Shown here in pieces: positions 44,101 to 51,801 of a stretch of DNA of 64,000 nucleotides. Source of the DNA: Salinicoccus kekensis (lineage in GTDB: Bacteria > Bacillota > Bacilli > Staphylococcales > Salinicoccaceae); NCBI RefSeq assembly GCF_900220995.1, contig NZ_OBQF01000007.1, positions 1-64,000 on the forward strand, in the 5' to 3' direction. Within the stretch, counting starts at the first letter, position 1. Each line of letters opens with the position of its first letter. The position numbers and the translations under genes are program-made. The notes under the pieces were generated by a model. It worked only from the letters and a program-made list of their open reading frames with translations, did no database searches and was not told the DNA's origin.

Positions 44101-45067
44101 GTTCTTCTTCAGCTGCTTGTTCATTTTCTACAGGAGCGTCTTCCTCGATAGTTGCTTTTTCAGGAGCGGCATCTTCTGAAACGACTTCTTCCTCGGCTTC
44201 ATTCAACTCTTCAGCTTCTTCTGCCGGTTCAGAGACTTCCTGCTCTTCTTCACCTGTTTCAGAAACTATGTTTTCAACTGTTTGTTCAACTTCAGCCTCT
44301 TCTGTTGCTTCATCCTCTGCAGAAACTTCTTCAGAGACTTCTTCCTCTACGTCCTCTTCTGCAGCTTCCGCTTCAGATACAGGATCCTCTTCGGCGGTTT
44401 CCTCTTGAACTTCAGATGCTTCTGGTTCTTCAGTGACTGCTTCACTGTCTTCTGGTCCTTCAGCCTCTTCCTCAGAAGCTTCCGATTCTTCTACTTCAAC
44501 TGCAGAATCTTCATCTTCTGTCTCTTCTACATTTTCAACTTCGGCTTCTTCCTCAACAGCTCTCTGATCTGCTACGCTTTCTTCAGAAGCTGCTTCTTCA
44601 TTCTCTTCCGCTTCCTCAGTCACTACTTCATTGTTTGCAGATTCTTCCTGAGCGGCATCCTCTTCTTCTACTTCAGCTTCAGAACTCTCTTCGAGAGCCT
44701 CTTCCTGAACTTCAGGTGCTTCGTCTATTTCTTCATCATCCGCGGTCTCTTCTTCTGTGTCATCTTCAGTTTCCGCATCTTCTTCTGTATTTTCAACTTC
44801 TTCTATGTCTTCTTCGGATTCTTCTTCATCAGTGTCCTCATCGGACGTTTCTTCGTCGTCTTTCTCATCTGCCGGAGGTTCTGATTCGTCTTCTTCATCG
44901 ATGAAATCCAGTTCTGTATCCGGTGTCTCATCCGTTGAGTATTCTTCCGTGTTCTGGGTTGAATATTGTTCATCCTGCTCGATTTCTTCTGCATTCACCA
45001 CAATCGTAGATGCAAGGAGTCCCGTCGAAACGAGTGTCGGAACGATTAAACGATTTTTGTATTTCAT
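41141..45067 (-). CDS. LPXTG-anchored surface protein with an Atl-type amidase domain
   Basis: 1308 residues. Signal peptide at 1-26; acidic low-complexity region to about 385; Amidase_2 domain of the staphylococcal Atl type at about 395-600; a GW/SH3-like wall-binding module at about 601-683 (GLYASVTDVRTSNASNLVGQTFHV, ALGWMHEGDLVI); then about 380 residues of DSDEQEDEDSDQDSDEG-like imperfect repeats; a beta domain near 1070-1180; and the sorting signal LPNTG at 1274-1278 with a hydrophobic segment and KRRK. The zinc ligands align as H452, H557 and D571 and the glutamate as E511, but the catalytic His position (H382 of S. aureus Atl as I recall it) is S569. Sortase anchoring of an Atl-type amidase is unusual. 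Confidence 0.9.
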   Translation of the reverse strand: MKYKNRLIVPTLVSTGLLASTIVVNAEEIEQDEQYSTQNTEEYSTDETPDTELDFIDEEDESEPPADEKDDEETSDEDTDEEESEEDIEEVENTEEDAETEDDTEEETADDEEIDEAPEVQEEALEESSEAEVEEEDAAQEESANNEVVTEEAEENEEAASEESVADQRAVEEEAEVENVEETEDEDSAVEVEESEASEEEAEGPEDSEAVTEEPEASEVQEETAEEDPVSEAEAAEEDVEEEVSEEVSAEDEATEEAEVEQTVENIVSETGEEEQEVSEPAEEAEELNEAEEEVVSEDAAPEKATIEEDAPVENEQAAEEEPEESTYEYDSDSVQQELESLSDEKRSAFLEENADDIEVDEETMNELTTAIAEDYGIEAEATEVFSASTMSTMSLSHAIDDINAYIAANNFEVAPIQYDYIEGLPTYAYYSNYGWSPENGVVGKPEGVVLHDVGNDSSTIHQEISYMTRNQENAFVHAFVDANNIIQVADTDYLAYGAGPVSNEMHMHVELVRHHNAHDFARSINNYADYIANLLYKYKLPVVSAEDTGEGTLWSHVAVSEHLGGTNSPDPYDYFDRFGYEYDDVIELIGQRYDDMYYHRTTPSIAMPIEQGTTNVLAQVDENNRGLYASVTDVRTSNASNLVGQTFHVNRLATYNYDDYYLLQTEEGIALGWMHEGDLVISEFVPELEEPEEPTEPDEPTEPEEDDTDDGSDEDNQDSGDDSDEQADDDSDQGSDEDDEDEPVEDTDDESGEDSEDTEDDSDEQEDEDSDQDSDEGEPVEDGSDDEEPEEDTEDESDGNSNDTEDDSDEQEDEDSEQDSDEGDTEEPVEDASDDEEPEDDIDDESDEDSEELEDESEEPEEPTEPEDDTDEDSDEEMGDTEGDEEQPVEDGSDEDEPEEDPEDEPTESDEDAREEDAEDDSDEQEDEDSDQDSDEGDADEPEEDGSDNEEPEEDAEDKSGEDSEEPADESSDEETGDTEDDSVEQEGEDSDQGSDEVDEDEPVEDDSEEELTEPEQSETPEEPTESEEPELPEEDTEGESEEQAEDETPDPDTPDVESNEGEVIPEEGITEVEEVYSTLEDPATGVRIFSETDELEGKNAVVTVLNPSDAIDADHDLYDIQILDEDGSIYSLENPVTVYLPANGFVSNVYYLGDIGETLEAVEFTVEDGYAVFEVADFSQYAVVYGVEGEDNTAVAPVTEDERPVSGNKVTVTDESSADHESESSAVETGTVKHPSADTEEETVSPDEADKHVEAAEQADPEKQKESESEMLPNTGVAEQSTTIFATILAALGLGFLVKRRKPTEK

Positions 45068-45239
45068 AGTTGATCTCCATTAAAAATTTATCCAATTTCA
45101 TTGTAGTAGTTTTAAATAAAAAATTGTTGGAATTTACAAAATTTAATCTGATTGTAATATTTAATGGATTTCCACATGTTTAATCTGTTTTATAATATAC
45201 ATATGATTAATAACGCCACGTTTTAAAGGAGGTTTTCCG

Positions 45240-45419
45240 GTGAGTACTAGAGGCATATTGAATCTAAGTCTCATACTGTTGCTGATTGCAGCTGTGGGTC
45301 TCTTCATCATGTACTTCTACGTCCCTGTGTTCCAGACGGCAGGCTACTTGGTCTCAATATCTTTAGGTGTTGTCGTAATACTAATTATGCTGATATTGAA
45401 CAATTGGAAAAGAAGTTGA
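45240..45419 (+). CDS. Small two-helix membrane protein, unknown (59 residues)
   Basis: A GTG start with AAAGGAGG seven bases upstream opens a 59-codon frame: MSTRGILNLSLILLLIAAVG, a first helix, then FQTAGYLVSISLGVVVILIML, a second, and a basic end (NNWKRS). The -10 TATAAT at 45190-45195 is a fair promoter. Nothing in it identifies a family. It is transcribed away from the LPXTG gene and is followed by a terminator, so it is an independent small gene. Confidence 0.7.
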   Translation: MSTRGILNLSLILLLIAAVGLFIMYFYVPVFQTAGYLVSISLGVVVILIMLILNNWKRS

Positions 45420-45439
45420 ATAATTTAACAATAAAAAAA

Positions 45440-45476
45440 GATGCTGCATATTGACTTTAATATGCAACATCCTTTT
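45440..45476. terminator. Bidirectional terminator between the small membrane protein and LLM genes
   Basis: 13-bp stem GATGCTGCATATT / AATATGCAACATC with one mismatch and a six-base loop, with A and T runs on either side. Confidence 0.85.
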
Positions 45477-46408
45477 TACTTTTTGATGATTTCCTCGCCA
45501 ATCTCCTGTATGACTTCATCGACCGGACGCTTCGAAAATTTCAGGCCGAGCATGACATGGTCGACTCCCATCTCCTCCAGTTCCTGAAGGTAACTTTTCA
45601 AATGGTTGATGCCGGTCTTGAAACCGAGGTGGACCTGCTGGGGTTTATAATCCGGGTCCTCATGGAGGTCGAGAGACAGCGACTGGATGAACGGCTTATG
45701 GATTTCACTCCCCTGCCGCCACCTGCCGATGAATATATCCTGCATATCACGAGCCCTCGGATAGGTCATCCACCCGTCGCCGTGTTCTGCGATCCATTCA
45801 TGCGTCTGCCCGCTGCTGCCGGTGACGAAGACCGGTATATTCCGGAGTGTGGGTTTAGGCAGCATATCCCCGGTCCAGATGTTCACGTGTTCCGTTGAAA
45901 TCCTCGGCTCATCCTCATTCCACAGCTGCTTGATGACGTGGAACGTCTCCCTGAAAATTTCCGCCCGCCTGGATTTATCCACCCTGTATGCATCGAATTC
46001 GAGCGGCCTGTCACCCGTGGCGAGCCCGAGCAGCAGCCGCGAGTCTGAAATCCTGTCGAGGGATGCAGCAGACTTCGCAATGTCGATCGGATGCCTAAAC
46101 GTCGTGATGATGCTCCCCATGCCGAGCGCGATTTCCTCCGTATGTGCCGCAATATAGCTCTGGAATATCCAAGGGTCATACATCTGCCCGGCATCGCCGA
46201 AATTGACCGTATCATTCAGCGGGATGTCACGCGCCCAAAGAGCTGCGAAACCCATCTTTTCAGCAAGCTTTGCCCGCTCGACCTGCACCGCCATATCCAT
46301 CTTCGGCACACTCTTCCTGTAACCTTCGAGCGGAAACGAAAGGCCGAGCGTCATCTTCCCATCCCCGAGCACTTTATTGAACCCAGGATGTTTTTCCAAC
46401 TTATGCAT
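45476..46408 (-). CDS. LLM-class oxidoreductase, TIGR03571-like
   Basis: 310 residues of luciferase-like fold, a different subgroup from the two others in this window: MTLGLSFPLEGYRKSVPKMDMAVQVERAKLAEKMGFAALWARDIPL, then TFRHPIDIAKSAASLDRISDSRLLLGLATGDRP and NIPVFVTGSSGQTHEWIAEHGDGWMTYPR. Flavin-dependent oxidation of an unknown substrate. RBS AAGGAGGT. Monocistronic. Confidence 0.82.
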   Translation of the reverse strand: MHKLEKHPGFNKVLGDGKMTLGLSFPLEGYRKSVPKMDMAVQVERAKLAEKMGFAALWARDIPLNDTVNFGDAGQMYDPWIFQSYIAAHTEEIALGMGSIITTFRHPIDIAKSAASLDRISDSRLLLGLATGDRPLEFDAYRVDKSRRAEIFRETFHVIKQLWNEDEPRISTEHVNIWTGDMLPKPTLRNIPVFVTGSSGQTHEWIAEHGDGWMTYPRARDMQDIFIGRWRQGSEIHKPFIQSLSLDLHEDPDYKPQQVHLGFKTGINHLKSYLQELEEMGVDHVMLGLKFSKRPVDEVIQEIGEEIIKK

Positions 46409-46434
46409 ACAAGACCTCCTTAGGAAAATAAAAA

Positions 46435-46460
46435 CCGGTGGCTTTGGAAATCCCCACCGG
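46435..46460 (-). terminator. Terminator of the orphan PHP phosphatase gene
   Basis: CCGGTGG / CCACCGG stem in 26 bases, followed by TTTTTATTTTC on the minus strand. Confidence 0.8.
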
Positions 46461-46468
46461 ATGTATGT

Positions 46469-47212
46469 TTAATGTCCTTCCTTCGCCGCGACCATGGATG
46501 TGATTTTTTCATCGTTGAATATCTTCCAGGCGTTCTCCTGCATTGCCTCGGCCTGCACTTCGCCGAATTCGCTCCTTACAACATCGAGTGCTGCGGGCAT
46601 GCGGAACGGACGGTTCTCCGCGTGATGGGCATCGCTCGCCACCACGTGGATCAGGTTGTCCTCGATCATCTTGAGGCCGGTCTTTTGGAGTTCCGGACCG
46701 AAGTCACCGGTGATGGAACCTGCAGTCACCTGGGTGATGACGCCCTTTTGTACGAGCGTATGCAGTATCGCCGGATCCTTTGCGATCGGCCTGCAGCGCT
46801 CCGGATGCGCGATGATGGGCGTGTAGCCGTTGTCGATAAGCTCATCCAACACCGCTTCATAATACGGCGGCAGTGCATCGAACGGCAGCTCGATCAATAT
46901 ATAATCCGTGTCGTTCAAAGTCGTGCTGAGTCCGTCACGCAGCTCCTCCATGATATGTTCATTGATGCGGATTTCCTGTCCGTGATGGACATTGACGCTC
47001 AAGCCTTCCGCTTCAATGATGCCGTGAAGCGTTTCAATTTTAGAAAATACTTTGCCCTTCGGGGTGTAATGGAAGCCTGCGTGATGGTGCGGGGTGATCA
47101 TGACGTCCGTGATCCCCTGCCCCTCCGCCTGCCTGAGCAGGTCACGTGCTTCCGTCTTTGAAGTTGGGCCGTCATCAGTGTTGATCAACAGATGGTTATG
47201 AATATCGATCAT
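46469..47212 (-). CDS. CpsB/CapC-family PHP-fold tyrosine phosphatase, orphan
   Basis: 247 residues with the metal-binding motifs of CpsB phosphatases: MIDIHNHLL at the start, TPHHHAGF, HHGQEIRI, HPERCRPI and SDAHHAENRPF. CpsB homologues dephosphorylate the tyrosine cluster of the capsule kinase. A closely similar gene (60974-61780) belongs to the capsule module, so this is a second, solitary copy without kinase. The ATG at 47212 has GGAG nine bases upstream. Confidence 0.88.
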   Translation of the reverse strand: MIDIHNHLLINTDDGPTSKTEARDLLRQAEGQGITDVMITPHHHAGFHYTPKGKVFSKIETLHGIIEAEGLSVNVHHGQEIRINEHIMEELRDGLSTTLNDTDYILIELPFDALPPYYEAVLDELIDNGYTPIIAHPERCRPIAKDPAILHTLVQKGVITQVTAGSITGDFGPELQKTGLKMIEDNLIHVVASDAHHAENRPFRMPAALDVVRSEFGEVQAEAMQENAWKIFNDEKITSMVAAKEGH

Positions 47213-47380
47213 TAAATTCAGCTCCAATTTATTTTTTCATTCCCCTCAATGCTACCATGAAAGGTGAAATATTTCTTACGCCACCGCTCGGGTATAGTAT
47301 ATATTATGTATAATAATTCAAAATTTAGAGATAACTATGTTAAAATGGTAATTGTGTATTACATAAATGGAGGTCTGTAT

Positions 47381-47812
47381 ATGTGGCATGTGAAAAAGTA
47401 CGATGAATTGGAGCTTGATGAACTGGAGGAAATCCTGAGCTTAAGGCAGGACACTTTCATACTCGAACAGGAAAGTTTCTTCCGGGATATAGACGGCAGG
47501 GACCAGGATGCACTGCACGTCTTCAAGAAAGAGGATGACCGGATCAAGGCATACTGCAGGATGGAAGACGAGGATGACCATACATATATCAGCCGTGTGA
47601 TCGTCAACCCGGCATACAGGGGCCAGGGCTTCGGAAGGGAAATATTCCGCTACGGCACGGAACTCGCCAAGGAAAGGCACCCGGGCAAGATCATCCGCAT
47701 TACAGCCATGTCCTACCTGCTCGATTTCTATAAGTCATTCGACTATGAACCCATCTCCGAAGAATACGACATCGCAGGACACAATCACATCGATATGGAG
47801 CTCACTCCGTAA
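47381..47812 (+). CDS. GNAT acetyltransferase (ElaA-like)
   Basis: 143 residues: WHVKKYDELELDELEEILSLRQDTFILEQ at the N-terminus, acetyl-CoA-binding RVIVNPAYRGQGFGREIF and the C-terminal YKSFDYEPISEEYDIAGHNHIDMELTP. The order and the FILEQ...DIDGRDQDALH stretch match ElaA. The ATG at 47381 is preceded by GGAGGT. Substrate unknown. Confidence 0.85.
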   Translation: MWHVKKYDELELDELEEILSLRQDTFILEQESFFRDIDGRDQDALHVFKKEDDRIKAYCRMEDEDDHTYISRVIVNPAYRGQGFGREIFRYGTELAKERHPGKIIRITAMSYLLDFYKSFDYEPISEEYDIAGHNHIDMELTP

Positions 47813-47816
47813 AATG

Positions 47817-47874
47817 AAAATAACGAGAACCGATGAAGTGGCTACTCGCCCACTTACGGCTCTTGTTATTTTTA
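47817..47874. terminator. Bidirectional terminator, GNAT and TSUP genes
   Basis: A 24-bp imperfect stem, AAAATAACGAGAACCG...AAGTGG with its complement, five- or six-base loop, T runs on both exits. Confidence 0.8.
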
Positions 47875-47875
47875 T

Positions 47876-48622
47876 TTATCTGACTAAAAGCAGTACCGCA
47901 AAGAAGATGATCGCGATGATCAGGAATCTTTCCAGTAGCTTGTCCGGCAGCACGCTTGCGTACTTCCCGCCGAGGAAACCGCCGGTGGCAGATCCGATGG
48001 ATAAGGCAATCGCAAAATCCCAGCTGATCAGGCCGTTCGCTATGAAGACGAATGTGGAGATCGATATGTAGATTGTCACAACGAGCACTTTAAGGCCGTG
48101 CATTTCCGCCATTGGGATCTGCGGCACGAGTGCGAGCAGCGTCAGCATGATGAAGAATCCGACACCCGCCTGGAGCGCCCCGCCGTAGATACCGATGAAG
48201 ACGAAGACGATGAACAGCAGCACGAGTGCGACTTTCGGGTTGAACATGCCTTTCAAGTACCGCTGCGGTTTGATGATCAAAAGTACCGCGAAAATAATCA
48301 TGAATGTCGCAAGCAGGTTGTCGAACGTGCTGTCGGCAATGTCCACGGCAAGCTGCGCCCCGTATATTGAAGCGATCGTCGTCGGCACCGCGAGTGCGAG
48401 CCCGAGCTTCCAGTTAAGATGGCCGTTCTTGTGGAACTGGTACATCGCAAATATGTTCTGGAACATGATTGCGATCCTGTTCGTCCCGTTCGCAACCGTC
48501 GACGGCAGCCCGAAAAATATGAGCAGCGGCAGCGTCAGCATCGAACCGCCGGCGGAGATGACGTTGATGAAACCGACGCCGATGCCGACAAGGAGCACTG
48601 CGATTAAAGGTATGAAGTCCAT
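47876..48622 (-). CDS. TSUP-family (TauE/SafE) permease
   Basis: 248 residues, about eight helices, with the two repeated family motifs (GFINVISAGGSMLTLPLLIFFGLPSTVANGTNR and GGALQAGVGFFIMLTLL). Probable exporter of sulfite or an organosulfonate; specificity unknown. Monocistronic. Confidence 0.88.
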   Translation of the reverse strand: MDFIPLIAVLLVGIGVGFINVISAGGSMLTLPLLIFFGLPSTVANGTNRIAIMFQNIFAMYQFHKNGHLNWKLGLALAVPTTIASIYGAQLAVDIADSTFDNLLATFMIIFAVLLIIKPQRYLKGMFNPKVALVLLFIVFVFIGIYGGALQAGVGFFIMLTLLALVPQIPMAEMHGLKVLVVTIYISISTFVFIANGLISWDFAIALSIGSATGGFLGGKYASVLPDKLLERFLIIAIIFFAVLLLVR

Positions 48623-48702
48623 ATGATTACTTCTTTCTATAATGTTTGTACTTAATCATACCAGTTTGATGTGCTGATTTCATCCGCATTTTGAAATGGA
48701 AA

Positions 48703-48723
48703 AACCCCGGCGCATTGCCGGGG
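48703..48723 (-). terminator. Terminator of the PNPOx stress gene
   Basis: Stem CCCCGGC / GCCGGGG with loop GCATT, followed on the minus strand by TTTTTCC. Confidence 0.88.
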
Positions 48724-48735
48724 CTGTCATGGTCT

Positions 48736-49170
48736 TTATTTTGTGAAGTCCACTGTTTCAGCTGGAGTATCCAGGTTCTCCTTGTCATTCATCACCTTGA
48801 TGGATTCCGGTTCAATCTTCAATACGATGAAGTCCGGATCGTCCTTCGAATCGAAGTACGTCTTGTCCTGATTCTTCCACAGGTCGTCGAGCGTCTCCTG
48901 ATCTTCTACGATTGAGACTTTGCCGTCGACTTCAAGGAAGCTGTCGTTCGACGTCTCCTCATAGCCAAGCAGCACATGCGTGTTCGGATTCTTCTCGATC
49001 TCATCCACTTTCAAAGTATCCTTCGACGTCTTCGTGTAAAGCGTATGGCCGTCATTGTAGAAAATCATATAACGGCTGTTCGGCTTATCGCCGGAAATCG
49101 TCGACATCACGCCGACCCTTGATACTTCCAGTATATTTTCAATTTCTTCAATCACTTTTTCTCGTTCCAT
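48736..49170 (-). CDS. Pyridoxamine 5'-phosphate oxidase-like general stress protein (YdaG/GS26-like)
   Basis: 144 residues, a single split-barrel flavin-binding domain: IENILEVSRVGVMSTISGDKPNSRYMIFYNDGHTLYTKTSKDTLKVDEIEKNPNTHVLLGYEE, then WKNQDKTYFDSKDDPDFIVLKIEPESI. This matches the general stress protein 26 family. GAGGTG precedes the ATG. A sigma-B-type promoter (49193-49218) supports stress control. Confidence 0.85.
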   Translation of the reverse strand: MEREKVIEEIENILEVSRVGVMSTISGDKPNSRYMIFYNDGHTLYTKTSKDTLKVDEIEKNPNTHVLLGYEETSNDSFLEVDGKVSIVEDQETLDDLWKNQDKTYFDSKDDPDFIVLKIEPESIKVMNDKENLDTPAETVDFTK

Positions 49171-49192
49171 CCAAAATCACCTCACAAAGAGT

Positions 49193-49218
49193 ATTCCACT
49201 GAAGCGCAGATGGTAAAC
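49193..49218 (-). promoter_or_regulatory. Sigma-B-type promoter of the PNPOx stress gene
   Basis: Minus strand GTTTAC, 14 bases, TGGAAT, five of six matches in each half to the sigma-B consensus, about 25 bases before the start codon. Same spacing as the promoter of the YsnF-like gene. Confidence 0.65.
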
Positions 49219-49250
49219 ATATGAGGTGCGGGGGTGGAATAAAGACCGGT

Positions 49251-49438
49251 GGCGTATAAGTCTTCGGGATATCCGAAGTTATGCGAATATCGGCTCTGGA
49301 TTCGGATAAGTCTGCAGAATATCAAGATTAATGCGATTTCGGCCTTCATATTCGTATAAGCCTACTGAATATCAGAAGTAATGCGATTTCCACTCCGCTA
49401 TTCGTATAAGTCCTTCCATGATCGAAAGTTATACGAAA
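49251..49438. repeat. Tandem array of a 50-bp hairpin unit (4 copies) in a divergent promoter region
   Basis: CGTATAAG (once CGGATAAG) begins at 49253, 49303, 49353 and 49403, exactly 50 bases apart. Each unit ends with TTATGCG or the like, and the last copy closes perfectly as TTCGTATAA ... TTATACGAA. No open frame and no other feature in this 336-base gap apart from the promoters of the flanking genes. Confidence 0.9.
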
Positions 49439-49506
49439 CGCCCCCTGCTTAACTTCCCCAATTTTGTGGTAGAGGTTGGTATATCACAAATTTGGAGGTC
49501 ATATAA

Positions 49507-50127
49507 TTGGCATTGAGAGCTTTATTCCTGAATACGACTTTGAAGTACAGCGATGATACGTCGAACACCGAAGCGCTCGCTAATGAGGTTCTGGACATTT
49601 ACCGTGAGAACGGGGTGGAGACTGAGAGTGTACGTATCACCGACTACAACGTCCTCTTTGGTATCAGCGACGATATGGGCGAAGGCGATGAATTTCCGCA
49701 GATTCTTGAGAAAGTCAAGGCCGCGGATATCGTCATCATCGGTACACCGATATGGCTCGGTGAGAAAAGCAGTGTGGCGAAGCTGCTGATCGAGCGGCTG
49801 TACGGCAGTTCGTCGCTCACCAACGATAAAGGTCAGTCGATATTCTACAATAAAGTCGGTGGCGTGGTCGTGACGGGGAACGAAGACGGGGCAAAGAATG
49901 CAGCCATGTCCGTCCTCTACTCGCTGTCCCATATCGGCTTCACCATCCCGCCGAACGTCGACACATACTGGGTCGGCGATGCCGGTCCGGGACCTTCCTA
50001 TATGGAAGCCGGCACGGACAACGACTTCACGAAATCCCATGTGAAGATGCTTGCGTGGAACACGATGCACCTTGCGAAAATGTTCAAGGAAAATCCAATC
50101 CCAGCTGAAGGGAATAAGATGGAATAA
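49507..50127 (+). CDS. Flavodoxin-fold NAD(P)H-dependent FMN reductase-like protein
   Basis: 206 residues: LRALFLNTTLKYSDDTSNTEALANEVLDIYRENGVETESVRITDY, AADIVIIGTPIWLGEKSSVAKLLIERLYG and NKVGGVVVTGNEDGAKNAAMSVLYSLSHIGFTIPPN, the usual pattern of NADPH-dependent FMN reductase-like proteins. TTG start with GGAGGT seven bases upstream. May serve the flavin monooxygenases of the region; this is inference. Confidence 0.85.
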   Translation: MALRALFLNTTLKYSDDTSNTEALANEVLDIYRENGVETESVRITDYNVLFGISDDMGEGDEFPQILEKVKAADIVIIGTPIWLGEKSSVAKLLIERLYGSSSLTNDKGQSIFYNKVGGVVVTGNEDGAKNAAMSVLYSLSHIGFTIPPNVDTYWVGDAGPGPSYMEAGTDNDFTKSHVKMLAWNTMHLAKMFKENPIPAEGNKME

Positions 50128-50128
50128 A

Positions 50129-50152
50129 AAAATCCCGCAGTTATGCGGGATT
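50129..50152. terminator. Terminator, flavodoxin and symporter genes
   Basis: 10-bp perfect stem AAATCCCGCA / TGCGGGATTT, loop GTTA, with a run of A upstream serving as the T run for the minus-strand operon. Confidence 0.88.
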
Positions 50153-50163
50153 TATCTCTTCTA

Positions 50164-51672
50164 TCACTTTCCGAGCTTAATATTGTTTTCAACTGCCATA
50201 GATGTGCTGGTTTTAGGCTGTGTTGCCAGGCTCACGGTATACATGACAAGCATGCTTACGAGTACCGCGATTCCTGCTGCGCCGAATGGGTTGGTGAACC
50301 CTATGCCGATTGGAAGATAGACGATCCAGTATACGACGTTCCCAATCAATAGCGAAGATATGGCGCCGGTTTTCGTTCCTTTTTTCCACAGTGCACCCAC
50401 AAGGATAGGGCCTGCAGTGGCAGCCATGATGCCCCCGATTCCGATCCATAGGAATACAGCCAGGGATTCAGGTGGATTCCAGGCGAAAACCACCGCTAAA
50501 ACCATTACGACAATCGTACTGTATCTGCTGAGCAGCAATTCCCATTTCGCTGCTTTTTCGCTGGACATATTCGTTCTTGGTACAATCGTCTTTCTGAACA
50601 AATCATTAGCCACAATCTGTGACAGCGACACGATGAGTCCGTCTGAAGTGGACATGATTGCAGAAAGCACGGCAACTGCCAGGAATGCTGCAAGTACAGG
50701 CGGGAACAACTCACTGAACAACAGTGGGATGATCGAGTCCGGCCTTATATCTGCCCCTCCGCCAATTACCGCAATACCCATCATTCCGCCTAAAGCCATG
50801 ACCGGAAGGAATGTTGCGAAAATGGTCGTATACATCAACAGTTTCTTCATGTCTTTTCCGTCTTTGACGGCCATGAATTTATTCCCTAAATGCGGTTGTA
50901 TCGCAAATGGTAAATGGGCGATGAATAGCAGGCCGACCAGCCAGAACGCCCCATAAGTCATATCCCCTTCAGCGAACAGCGTATTGAAGTCTCCTTCAGG
51001 CCGTTCGGCAGAGATCTTATCCATCATTCCGCTGAAGCCGCCCTCGACGCCAAAGCCGGTTATGAAGGAAACGAAGACGATTAACGCCACGATAAGCATC
51101 AGGAAGCCTTGTATGGAGTCCGTGATGATATCGGAATGCGATCCGCCTAAAAAGACATAGAAGCCAAGGACTATGCCCGTGACGATCAGACCGGTTCCGT
51201 AATTCACGCCGAGCATCGTTTGAAACATCGTACCTGCTGCAACAAATTGAGAAATGACGTAAAAGATAAGTAAAATGGAGATGATACTGAGTGCAATACG
51301 CAGAAACTCACTCTTATATCTTTCACCGATAAATTCCGGAATCGTCCGTGTCCCAAATTCATCCCCATATTTTTTGATCACTTTGGCTACAAACAGCATA
51401 CCGATGACCGTTGCGATCGGATATAAAAGAGGATACCAGAGAGACGGTGTCCCCATGCTGTAAGCGAGTCCCGGTATACCCATGAATGTGGAACCACTTG
51501 AAATGCCCGCCGCAATCACCAGCGCCATCGTCAAAGGTCCGTAACTGGACCTTGCGGTCGCAAAGTCATCGGCGTCTTTCGTCCTCTTCATGCCCACAAA
51601 ACCGAGTGCGACCATGCCCCCTATGAATATCACTACAAATATCCATGAATACATAACAATTTCAGAATTCAT
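50164..51672 (-). CDS. Sodium:solute symporter (SSS family)
   Basis: 502 residues, about 13 helices. Features of the family: ARSSYGPLTMALVIAAGISSGSTFMGIPGLAYSMG, the VFLGGSHSDIITDSIQGFLML stretch and the sodium-site region AVLSAIMSTSDGLIVSLSQIVANDLFRK. Substrate unknown; being in an operon with alcohol and aldehyde dehydrogenases suggests a small organic solute. Last gene of the operon. Confidence 0.9.
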   Translation of the reverse strand: MNSEIVMYSWIFVVIFIGGMVALGFVGMKRTKDADDFATARSSYGPLTMALVIAAGISSGSTFMGIPGLAYSMGTPSLWYPLLYPIATVIGMLFVAKVIKKYGDEFGTRTIPEFIGERYKSEFLRIALSIISILLIFYVISQFVAAGTMFQTMLGVNYGTGLIVTGIVLGFYVFLGGSHSDIITDSIQGFLMLIVALIVFVSFITGFGVEGGFSGMMDKISAERPEGDFNTLFAEGDMTYGAFWLVGLLFIAHLPFAIQPHLGNKFMAVKDGKDMKKLLMYTTIFATFLPVMALGGMMGIAVIGGGADIRPDSIIPLLFSELFPPVLAAFLAVAVLSAIMSTSDGLIVSLSQIVANDLFRKTIVPRTNMSSEKAAKWELLLSRYSTIVVMVLAVVFAWNPPESLAVFLWIGIGGIMAATAGPILVGALWKKGTKTGAISSLLIGNVVYWIVYLPIGIGFTNPFGAAGIAVLVSMLVMYTVSLATQPKTSTSMAVENNIKLGK

Positions 51673-51699
51673 ATAATCCCCCTCATCCCCATTTAGTTT

Positions 51700-51801
51700 T
51701 TAATCTTCTTTATCGTCCAGCAGAGGTGTCTTGAAAATGACCAGACCGACACCAACCCAGGTGCACACCATCAGAATCACCGAAATTACAAGAAAGTTCA
51801 T
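51700..51801 (-). CDS. 33-residue symporter small accessory protein
   Basis: MNFLVISVILMVCTWVGVGLVIF followed by the acidic end KTPLLDDKED: one transmembrane helix and a short tail. Its start codon overlaps the stop of the upstream gene (ATGA), and AAAGGGGAAG stands before it. The symporter gene follows 28 bases later. Very short one-helix proteins immediately before SSS-family symporters are a known class of accessory subunits. Confidence 0.8.
   Translation of the reverse strand: MNFLVISVILMVCTWVGVGLVIFKTPLLDDKED

Noticed and set aside
41902-45083. Long open frames on the plus strand opposite the acidic surface protein
   Set aside because: They consist of Ser/Leu/Phe-rich low-complexity sequence produced by reading the Glu/Asp-rich repeats in other frames; no ribosome sites and no domains.
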